NCBI GenBank assembly: GCA_002438685.1
Contig: DJQG01000131.1
Span: forward strand, 5,900 to 24,080
Reading direction: 5' to 3'
Length of the DNA stretch: 18,181 bases
Origin: Ruminococcaceae bacterium UBA6392
Lineage (GTDB): Bacteria; Bacillota; Clostridia; Oscillospirales; Acutalibacteraceae
The notes beneath the pieces are model-generated. The model was not told where the DNA came from. It saw only the letters and a program-made list of their open reading frames with translations, and did not search any database. Made by a program: the position numbers and the translations under genes. Below, one piece after another: positions 12,089-18,181 of this stretch (position 1 is the first letter of the stretch; every line of letters begins with the position of its first letter).

Positions 12089-12811
12089 ATGGCAAAGGGA
12101 ATCCAGTACAGCTTCGAGCGATACGAAAAGAAATACTTTTTAAATGAAGCGCAGTACGGCGCGGTGCTCGGCGAACTGCAAAAGCACATGAAAGCCGACG
12201 ACTACGGGCAGTACACCATTTGCAACATCTATTATGACACCGACGACTGGCGACTGATAAGGGCTTCGATAGACAAACCTTTATATAAAGAGAAGCTCCG
12301 CGTGCGCAGTTATGGGACGCCCGAGGACGAGCAGAATGTGTTCATTGAGCTGAAGAAAAAGTTCGACGGCATAGTCTACAAGCGGCGCATGACCGCGCCC
12401 GCGTATTCGGTTGAACCGTTTCTCTACGGGCTGATGTCCGATCCATGCGCGGGTCAGGTCGGCAGGGAGATTCAGCAGTTTCAGCAGTTTTACAGAGCCG
12501 AGCCGAAAGTATTCATCGCCTACGACCGCACGGCGTTTGCGGGAACGGAGAATGCGGGGCTGCGCGTGACATTCGACAGAAATATTCGCTGGCGCACCGC
12601 GCAGCTTGACCTGCGCGACGGAGACTTCGGTCAGCAGCTTTTGAACGACGGACGGATACTGATGGAGATAAAAATCCCCGGCGTGTGCCCGATGTGGCTG
12701 AGCCGCTGTTTGTCAGAAAATCTCATTTTTCCGACTTCATTTTCAAAATACGGTACCTGCTACCGTGAAAATATTCTCAAAGAAACCAAGGAGGCGCGTT
12801 TAAGTGCTTAG
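12089..12811 (+). CDS. VTC-domain polyphosphate polymerase-like protein
   Basis: Cytosolic tunnel-fold enzyme domain that in yeast Vtc4 makes polyphosphate from ATP. The features expected of an active VTC domain are present: FERYEKKYFL (9-18), IYYDTDDW (47-54), basic pair Arg71/Arg73 in KLRVRSYG, IELKKKFDGIVYKRRM (86-101), Arg147 in YDRTAF, metal-ligand Glu193 in LMEIKIPG, and Lys220 in SFSKYG. No SPX regulatory domain and no membrane segment, unlike yeast Vtc2-4. 240 aa; ATG with AAAGGAGG. Its end overlaps the DUF4956 gene by 8 bp, so the two probably form a membrane-associated pair. Activity is inferred from residues, not shown. Confidence 0.88.
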   Translation: MAKGIQYSFERYEKKYFLNEAQYGAVLGELQKHMKADDYGQYTICNIYYDTDDWRLIRASIDKPLYKEKLRVRSYGTPEDEQNVFIELKKKFDGIVYKRRMTAPAYSVEPFLYGLMSDPCAGQVGREIQQFQQFYRAEPKVFIAYDRTAFAGTENAGLRVTFDRNIRWRTAQLDLRDGDFGQQLLNDGRILMEIKIPGVCPMWLSRCLSENLIFPTSFSKYGTCYRENILKETKEARLSA

Positions 12812-13466
12812 TTCAATAATCGGTTCGGAGATAACCTTTTCGGTGTTCGCGATATGCACGGCGGTGTCGCTCGTGCTCGGCATCGGCACCGCACTCGTCA
12901 GCATGTTCAAAAACCGCTGTTCGCAGAGCTTCGCCGTGGCTCTCGCCGTTCTGCCTGCAATCGTGCAGATCGTCATTATGCTCGTCAACGGCAACATCGG
13001 CGCGGGCGTTGCGGTTGCGGGCGCATTCAGTCTCGTCAGGTTCCGCTCGGCTCCCGGCAGCGCGAGAGAGATAGGATATGTGTTCCTCGCCATGGCGATT
13101 GGTCTCGCGACAGGCATGGGCTATGTCGTGTTGGCGGCAGTATTCTTCGTTGTCATAGCGGCGGTCATGCTCCTGCTCGCGGCAGTGAATTTCGGCAACA
13201 AGCACGATTCCGAGCGTGTGCTCAAAATAACCATACCCGAAAATCTCGACTACGACGGGCTCTTTGACGATCTGTTCGAGAAATACACAAAGTCGCACGA
13301 GCTTGTCAAGGTCAGAACCTCAAACATGGGCACGCTCTATGAGCTGCAATACAGAATCGTTCTCAAATCCGCTCAGCCGCCCAAGGCTTTTATTGACGAC
13401 ATCCGCTGCCGCAACGGCAACCTCAACATAATCTGCGGCAGAGTAAACACAGACGACGCGCTTTGA
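12804..13466 (+). CDS. DUF4956 membrane protein
   Basis: A 220-residue protein of unknown biochemical role, commonly found beside VTC-domain proteins. Hydrophobic segments lie at about 10-33, 43-61, 65-76 and 91-128. The conserved element SLVRFRS (76-82) followed by GSAREIG is the family hallmark and lies between membrane segments. The C-terminal 90 residues are soluble and probably cytosolic. The start is GTG 12804 with AAGGAGG ten bases upstream, inside the end of the VTC gene, giving translational coupling. By analogy with yeast VTC, where membrane subunits carry the polymer across, it could anchor the polymerase or pass the chain through the membrane; this is inference. Confidence 0.88.
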   Translation: MLSSIIGSEITFSVFAICTAVSLVLGIGTALVSMFKNRCSQSFAVALAVLPAIVQIVIMLVNGNIGAGVAVAGAFSLVRFRSAPGSAREIGYVFLAMAIGLATGMGYVVLAAVFFVVIAAVMLLLAAVNFGNKHDSERVLKITIPENLDYDGLFDDLFEKYTKSHELVKVRTSNMGTLYELQYRIVLKSAQPPKAFIDDIRCRNGNLNIICGRVNTDDAL

Positions 13467-13470
13467 TATT

Positions 13471-13499
13471 TGAAATGTCCGAAATTGTACGCTATAATA
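13471..13499 (+). promoter_or_regulatory. Promoter of the two-component genes
   Basis: TTGAAA (13471-13476), 17-bp spacer, TATAAT (13494-13499), starting 4 bp after the DUF4956 stop. No TTTARG box is visible here. The expected start (about 13506) leaves a leader of only about ten bases before the ATG. Confidence 0.82.
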
Positions 13500-13515
13500 A
13501 ACACGGGTGATATTT

Positions 13516-14193
13516 ATGCGTTTGCTTATAGCCGAAGATGAGCTCGACCTTGCGGAGGCTCTGACGGTATTCTTTCAAAAAAATCACTTCTCCGTAGACG
13601 CCGTGAACGACGGTGCGGACGCCTATGAATATGCTTCATCCGGCGAATACGACGCGATAATTCTCGATGTCATGATGCCGAAGATGAACGGCATCGACGT
13701 GCTACGCAGGCTTCGTGCCGAGGGGATAAAAACTCCCGTCATGATGCTCACGGCAAAGGGCATGAAGGACGACCGCATAACCGGGTTCAACGCCGGGGCG
13801 GATGACTATCTACCGAAGCCGTTTGAGCCGGATGAATTGATCTGCCGCGTGCGCGCGATGCTTCGCAGGAGCGACAACTACCGCCCGAGCGCACTCGAGT
13901 TCGGCGATGTAACCCTCGATCCGTCAACGGGTCTGCTCGCGTGCTCCGGTCGTTCTGTGCGCCTGAGCGGGCGCGAATATCAGGTGATGGAACTGTTCAT
14001 GCGTTCGCCGAACGTCGTGTTCTCCGCCGACAAAATCATGGAACGCGTCTGGGGATGGGACAGCGACGCAGAAATCAATGTCATTTGGGTACACATCTCG
14101 AATCTGCGCAAAAAGCTGCGCTCGATAGGCTCGAAAATTACTATCCGCGCGGTGCGCGGGCTCGGCTATGCTCTGGAGGAAAGCGATGATTAA
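13516..14193 (+). CDS. OmpR/PhoB-family response regulator
   Basis: Cytosolic transcription factor of the adjacent sensor kinase. The receiver domain (1-118) has acidic residues EDE (7-9), phosphorylation site Asp51 in ILDVMMP, Thr79, and Lys101 in LPKPF. The winged-helix domain (about 125-222) includes LSGREYQVMELFMRSPNVV, WVHISNLRKKL and the C-terminal hairpin IRAVRGLGYALE. Start ATG 13516 is preferred over GTG 13507, which lies at the transcription start; the GGGTGA site before it is modest. The stop overlaps the kinase gene by 8 bp. The paired 11-bp direct repeats at 12006-12051 are the type of site this family binds, so it probably controls the lipoprotein and VTC promoters. Confidence 0.95.
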   Translation: MRLLIAEDELDLAEALTVFFQKNHFSVDAVNDGADAYEYASSGEYDAIILDVMMPKMNGIDVLRRLRAEGIKTPVMMLTAKGMKDDRITGFNAGADDYLPKPFEPDELICRVRAMLRRSDNYRPSALEFGDVTLDPSTGLLACSGRSVRLSGREYQVMELFMRSPNVVFSADKIMERVWGWDSDAEINVIWVHISNLRKKLRSIGSKITIRAVRGLGYALEESDD

Positions 14194-15424
14194 ACAACTC
14201 AGAAAAAAGTTTATACGCATCGCGATGCTCGCCGTCACATCGGTGCTGCTCCTGCTGTGTATAATAGTCAATCTCGCAAATTTTCTCTCGGTCAATTCCC
14301 AGCTAAACGAGATGCTCAGCGTCATCCAGTCGAATCAGGGCTCCCTTCCGCCGATGCCGCGCGGAGACAAGCCGCCGGACGACGACAAAAAGCCGAAGCA
14401 GGACGGACAGTTCACGCAGGAGACGGCGTATTCAACGCGCTATTTCGTTCTGAGATTCACCTCCGACGGGCAGCTTGTCCGAGCGGATCTCGACAAAATC
14501 GCCGCCGTCACTCAAGACGACACGGACGAATATGTTCAGATAGCGTTAAAGCACGGCGAGGGCTTCGGCTACACATCGGGGTACAAATACTATGTAACAA
14601 GCGACGGGGACGGAAGATATACGGCGATTTTCCTTGACTGCTACCGCGATGTGCGCTCGATGATAACGCTCGCCGTTCTCTCCGTAGCCGCCATGGCGAT
14701 AAGCATTGCGCTTGTTTATGTTATAGTCGTGCTCTTCTCCCGCAAGGCGATAGACCCCGTGGTCAAGAGTGCCGAGCGGCAGAAGCAGTTCATAACCGAC
14801 GCGAGCCACGAGCTGAAAACGCCGATAACTGTCATTGCCACGAGCCTTAAAGTGCTCGAGATGGAGGTCGGCGAGCAGAAATGGATAGACAAGGCGCAGG
14901 CGCAGACAGAGAAACTCAAAGAACTTGTCAACTCGCTTGTCACACTCTCGCGCATGGACGAGGAGGAAACTCCGCTGAAGTTCGCCGATTTTGACATCAG
15001 CGCAGCGGTGAACGAGACGGCGGGTTCATTCAACGAGTCAGCCGAGGCGGCTGGTCACAGGCTCATAACGGACATCGCGCCGGACATACATTACAACGGA
15101 GACGAATATGCGGTGCGCCAGTTGGTTTCAATATTGCTCGACAACGCCGTGAAATACGCATCACCCGACTCACCGATAACATTGAAGCTCGAAAAGGACA
15201 GAAAGGGCGTTGTTATCCGCTCGTCGAACGGGTGCGATAATGTTGACGCAGAGGATACAAAGAAGCTGTTTGACCGCTTCTACCGCGCGGACAAAGCCAG
15301 AGGCTCGGGCGGTTTTGGAATCGGGCTTTCGATAGCGCGCAGTATCGCTGAAGCGCACAAGGGCTCGATAAAAGCCGAGCTTACGGATAACAGTACAATA
15401 GAATTCACGGTTCATCTGAAATAA
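14186..15424 (+). CDS. Membrane sensor histidine kinase (HisKA/HATPase)
   Basis: Sensor partner of the OmpR-type regulator. Membrane segment 1 at about 11-35; extracytoplasmic domain about 36-158, including a Pro/Asp/Lys-rich stretch (PPMPRGDKPPDDDKKP, 55-70) and a PAS-like part; membrane segment 2 at about 160-185; HisKA with FITDASHELKTPITVI, phosphoacceptor His208; HATPase with N-box LLDNAVKY (Asn320), FDRFYRAD and GGFGIGLSIA. 412 aa, complete. The start is ATG 14186 with GGAGGA upstream, overlapping the regulator stop by 8 bp. It ends with a terminator 5 bp after the stop. The signal is unknown; the exposed linker resembles the lipoprotein tail in composition. Confidence 0.95.
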   Translation: MIKQLRKKFIRIAMLAVTSVLLLLCIIVNLANFLSVNSQLNEMLSVIQSNQGSLPPMPRGDKPPDDDKKPKQDGQFTQETAYSTRYFVLRFTSDGQLVRADLDKIAAVTQDDTDEYVQIALKHGEGFGYTSGYKYYVTSDGDGRYTAIFLDCYRDVRSMITLAVLSVAAMAISIALVYVIVVLFSRKAIDPVVKSAERQKQFITDASHELKTPITVIATSLKVLEMEVGEQKWIDKAQAQTEKLKELVNSLVTLSRMDEEETPLKFADFDISAAVNETAGSFNESAEAAGHRLITDIAPDIHYNGDEYAVRQLVSILLDNAVKYASPDSPITLKLEKDRKGVVIRSSNGCDNVDAEDTKKLFDRFYRADKARGSGGFGIGLSIARSIAEAHKGSIKAELTDNSTIEFTVHLK

Positions 15425-15428
15425 AAAG

Positions 15429-15469
15429 CGGTCGGAGTTTTTGGCTCCGGCCGTTTTGTTTTGATTTTT
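15429..15469. terminator. Bidirectional terminator between convergent genes
   Basis: Arms 15429-15437 and 15445-15453 form a 9-bp stem with a 7-base loop. On the plus strand it is followed by TTTTGTTTTGATTTTT, on the minus strand by CTTTTTATT. It serves the kinase gene and the membrane-protein gene. Confidence 0.9.
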
Positions 15470-15471
15470 AT

Positions 15472-16974
15472 TTATTTGTTGCTCCACATGCCGTTTTTGA
15501 CATTCTTTATTCTGACTGTCTCGTCGCCAAGACCGTAGAAGAGCTTGAAGCGGGTCTCCCACACGGTGTCTTTCAGCGGATTCGGCGTCCAGACATACTG
15601 CGCGAACGGAAGATTCTCGACTTCTATTGTTTCGGCTCCCGTCTCAAGATCCGCGCGAGCCTTGCTGACGCGTCTCTGATTATAGAAAGTAACAGTGCCG
15701 AAAACTCCGAAGAGGAACAGCATCGCGAATGCCGTGACGCTGACGAGTACGCGGCGAATCGGAATCTGCACCTTGCTCACAGACGCCGCCTTTGTGAGCG
15801 AATACATGTCGGCAACAAGGCAGATCATCAGGACATATGCCGCAAATTCGCATCTGCTGCCGATGGGGGTAACTATAAGCAGCGGCGCGAGGGTCGCGGG
15901 CACGCTGACATACCAGAACAAAAGCTTTGATTTTGCAATGCCCTTGCAGGGTACGACTATGATAAAGATTCCTATCGCGAGATAGTAGACAACCGACAGC
16001 GCGGCGTTGAGCATCTGGAATATCTTCGGATAGTTGATAGCCCCTATGAGCGACGCAAGCGACCAGACGCAAAAGCCGATTATAGCAGCCAGCGAGATAT
16101 AGCCGAACGCAAGCTGAGCCTTGTTCTTTATCTTGTCTTTGAATGTCAGCCACAGCAGGACGCAGACGACAACGACAAAGATGTTGAGCACAATGCTCGC
16201 GAGGAAAAGGTCTTTTGTAATCGAGAGCACATTTTCAACCGCTCTCGAAACAAGGCTTCCTATCGAGGTTGAAACGGTTCTGTAACCGTCGGTTCCCTCT
16301 GCGATGGCGTGATAGCTGCTGTTTGAGAACATCATTCCGGCTCCGGCTATTGCGCCGGCGAGGAAGCCGAAATGCGCGAAATAGCATTTCTTGAAGCGGA
16401 CAATGCAGTAGACTATAACATAAATTCCCAGAAGAATATTATATATCGTCATCGGCTCCATTATAAGCGCGCCGCAGAACGCGAGGACAAACAGCGGTAT
16501 CGCCGCAGCCGGAGCGAACTTCGGCGTGTCCTTGCTGTATATGCGCGCGGTATAGCAGATAAAGAGGAGCGTCAGCGCGATTGAAGTGGCATAGTTTGAA
16601 AAGCCCGATGTCCAGACTATAGACTGTCTGAGCATATCCGTCGGCATGAGCAGAAGTGCAGCGCAGGCAATAAGAGGCGTGGTTCTGCTACCGGATATTT
16701 TCTCTATCATATAGACGATGCCGACAATGAACAGCGACATGCACAGCGCCTTGAGCACGTTTGAGCGCGTCAGCGCAAGAACTATAAGATTTCCGACATA
16801 TCTGCCGTTATAAGCATCAAAATGTGCGGCGAGACGGTCGAGACCTATCTGCGAACCCCACGCCCAATCGTCGCCCGAATACGGGAACAGCAGACTGAGC
16901 AGAAATACGAATACAAATCCGATCGAGTAAAACACCAGACGCCGTTTCGCGCCGTTACTCATTTGTTTTGACAT
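15472..16974 (-). CDS. Polytopic membrane protein, DUF6056-like (possible GT-C glycosyltransferase)
   Basis: 500 residues with roughly 11-12 hydrophobic segments spread over residues 13-430 and a soluble C-terminal tail (about 435-500). The first external loop carries SGDDWAWG (33-40) with paired Asp35/Asp36, then NGRYVGN; paired acidic residues in the first loop are typical of GT-C lipid-linked-sugar glycosyltransferases and of DUF6056 proteins. A role in putting sugars on a cell-envelope polymer is plausible but inferred. ATG with GGAGG nine bases upstream; own promoter at 17026-17054. It is monocistronic, convergent with the kinase gene and divergent from the fucosidase gene. Confidence 0.75.
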   Translation of the reverse strand: MSKQMSNGAKRRLVFYSIGFVFVFLLSLLFPYSGDDWAWGSQIGLDRLAAHFDAYNGRYVGNLIVLALTRSNVLKALCMSLFIVGIVYMIEKISGSRTTPLIACAALLLMPTDMLRQSIVWTSGFSNYATSIALTLLFICYTARIYSKDTPKFAPAAAIPLFVLAFCGALIMEPMTIYNILLGIYVIVYCIVRFKKCYFAHFGFLAGAIAGAGMMFSNSSYHAIAEGTDGYRTVSTSIGSLVSRAVENVLSITKDLFLASIVLNIFVVVVCVLLWLTFKDKIKNKAQLAFGYISLAAIIGFCVWSLASLIGAINYPKIFQMLNAALSVVYYLAIGIFIIVVPCKGIAKSKLLFWYVSVPATLAPLLIVTPIGSRCEFAAYVLMICLVADMYSLTKAASVSKVQIPIRRVLVSVTAFAMLFLFGVFGTVTFYNQRRVSKARADLETGAETIEVENLPFAQYVWTPNPLKDTVWETRFKLFYGLGDETVRIKNVKNGMWSNK

Positions 16975-17025
16975 TTTTTATCCTCCTGATCGGTTATCAC
17001 TGAATCGAACAATTCCGACGCATAG

Positions 17026-17054
17026 ATTATACATTATCTGTTGCCTAAAAACAA
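17026..17054 (-). promoter_or_regulatory. Promoter of the DUF6056-like gene
   Basis: Minus-strand TTGTTT (17054-17049), 17-bp spacer, TATAAT (17031-17026). Confidence 0.7.
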
Positions 17055-17078
17055 TAATATTGACATATTTTTTATATA

Positions 17079-17108
17079 TTGACAAGCGCAGAGCGGGGCT
17101 GATATACT
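17079..17108 (+). promoter_or_regulatory. Promoter of the fucosidase gene
   Basis: TTGACA (17079-17084), 18-bp spacer ending TGA (extended -10), TATACT (17103-17108). The start is expected near 17115. No clear operator is seen next to it. Confidence 0.85.
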
Positions 17109-17141
17109 TTCCCTGACGACAAAACGTAAAGGAGAAGCACT

Positions 17142-18140
17142 ATGATAACGCTCATTCCCTCGCGCGAGCCGAACGCCGCGCAGAAAGCGCAGATAGCCCG
17201 CAAATACGGAATGTTCATCCATTTCGGCATCAACACATTCAACAACACCGAGTGGTCGGACGGCACTCTACCGCTCGAAAGCTACACACCCGACGCGATA
17301 GACGCAGACAGCTGGGTCAGGCACGCATACGAGGCGGGCATGAACTATGTCATTCTCATAACGAAGCACCATGACGGATTCTGCCTTTTTGACACCGACA
17401 CGACGGAATACTGCGTCAACAACACGAAGAACCCGACGGACGTTGTTGCCGAAGTCGCGAAAGCCTGTAAAAAATACGGAGCGAAGCTCGGGCTCTATTA
17501 TTCCCTCTGGGACAGGCACGAGCCATGCTACAACGACGATGAAAAATATACGGAATATATGTGCTCGCATCTGAGCACTCTGCTCGGCGGAAAATACGGC
17601 GAGATCTGCGAGCTGTGGCTCGACGGCGCATGGGGAAAAGACGGCAGCGCGGAGGACAGGTGGAATCTCGCGAAGATATATGATCTTGTGCACACTCTTC
17701 AGCCGGGATGTGTCATGGCAGTCAACGTCACGATAGGCGAGCCCGGCGCAGTCGGAAACAACGACTATTACCGACCCGAAAACTACAAAGAGGGTATGAC
17801 AATGCGATATTTCCCGAGCGATTTCAGGCTCTGGGATCCGCATTTCACGGGCGAAAACGACCCGAAGATATACACCCACAACGGCGAGAGCTATTATCTC
17901 CCGTTTGAAGCGACAATCTGCATACGCAACATGGACAACTGGTTCTGGGACGACGACTACACGAAAGATCCGCTCGTCGGCGCGGAGTTCATCGCCGAAA
18001 AGTACCGCCACCTCATAGGACAGGAAAATGTGCTCGTTGTCAATGTCGCGCCCGACATCCACGGCAGACAGGAGCCCGAGGACATAGCATGCCTCAATGA
18101 GGCGGCAAAGCTGCTCGGAATAGCGAGAAAGGCTGAATAA
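17142..18140 (+). CDS. Alpha-L-fucosidase, GH29 family
   Basis: Retaining exo-glycosidase that removes alpha-linked L-fucose from glycans. Typical GH29 barrel elements: ARKYGMFIHFGINTFNNTEW (19-38), AGMNYVILITKHHDGFCLFDT (65-85), KYGAKLGLYYSLWDRHEP (111-128), and ELWLDGAWG (157-165) with the probable nucleophile Asp161. The acid/base is not conserved in the family and I cannot place it. 332 aa, so it is the catalytic domain alone without the usual C-terminal beta-sandwich or binding modules. No signal peptide: it probably acts in the cytosol on imported fuco-oligosaccharides. ATG with AAAGGAG nine bases upstream. The 41 bases after the stop show no clear terminator. Confidence 0.92.
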   Translation: MITLIPSREPNAAQKAQIARKYGMFIHFGINTFNNTEWSDGTLPLESYTPDAIDADSWVRHAYEAGMNYVILITKHHDGFCLFDTDTTEYCVNNTKNPTDVVAEVAKACKKYGAKLGLYYSLWDRHEPCYNDDEKYTEYMCSHLSTLLGGKYGEICELWLDGAWGKDGSAEDRWNLAKIYDLVHTLQPGCVMAVNVTIGEPGAVGNNDYYRPENYKEGMTMRYFPSDFRLWDPHFTGENDPKIYTHNGESYYLPFEATICIRNMDNWFWDDDYTKDPLVGAEFIAEKYRHLIGQENVLVVNVAPDIHGRQEPEDIACLNEAAKLLGIARKAE

Positions 18141-18181
18141 ATCTAAGCATCCGTTTTCGGGCGATATAAAGCAAATAAATC

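Overview
The window looks like a chromosomal segment of a low-to-mid GC Firmicute of class Clostridia, probably a gut-type Oscillospiraceae/Ruminococcaceae relative. The signs are sigma-A promoters of TTGACA/TATAAT type, strong AGGAGG ribosome sites, a CIRCE element in front of groESL, an L28 protein with four zinc-ligand cysteines, an Agr-type peptide signalling locus and two cytosolic glycoside hydrolases. No transposase, integrase, phage gene, CRISPR array or rRNA is visible.

Layout. 1-948 (-): the end of an oligopeptide/dipeptide ABC transporter operon (OppB-type permease, then the first three codons of the next gene). 1434-4853: a split Agr quorum-sensing locus. AgrC-like kinase, AgrA-like LytTR regulator and an XRE repressor-like gene lie on the minus strand; the peptide precursor and AgrB-like processing protease lie divergently on the plus strand. 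4985-6907 (-): a large glycosidase-like protein. 7173-7255 (-): tRNA-Leu(UAG). 7435-7623 (+): rpmB. 7840-9854 (+): CIRCE, groES, groEL. 10077-15424: a surface/polyphosphate module. A lipoprotein with a carbohydrate-binding beta-helix (-) is divergent from a VTC-type polyphosphate polymerase, a DUF4956 membrane protein and an OmpR/HisKA two-component pair (+). 15472-16974 (-): a polytopic membrane protein of DUF6056 type. 17142-18140 (+): a GH29 alpha-L-fucosidase.

How the genes work together. In the Agr locus the kinase/regulator pair has its own near-consensus promoter, while the peptide/protease pair has upstream a 9-12-9 bp direct repeat with the exact 21-bp geometry of AgrA (LytTR) sites. 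Signal production should therefore be autoinduced while the sensors are made constitutively. The precursor has no cysteine: Gly sits where alignment to staphylococcal AgrD puts the ring Cys, and a Ser-Pro follows, so a serine lactone is the likely chemistry if the system works. In the polyphosphate module, the 125-bp divergent intergenic region carries four copies of a TTTARG-like box in two back-to-back pairs, each pair 9 bp from a -10 box. This is the architecture expected for an OmpR-family activator, and the obvious candidate regulator is encoded four genes downstream. These two regions are the most interesting parts of the window.

Limits: families are assigned from motifs and remembered family features, not from database searches. 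Promoters, operators and terminators are read by eye.
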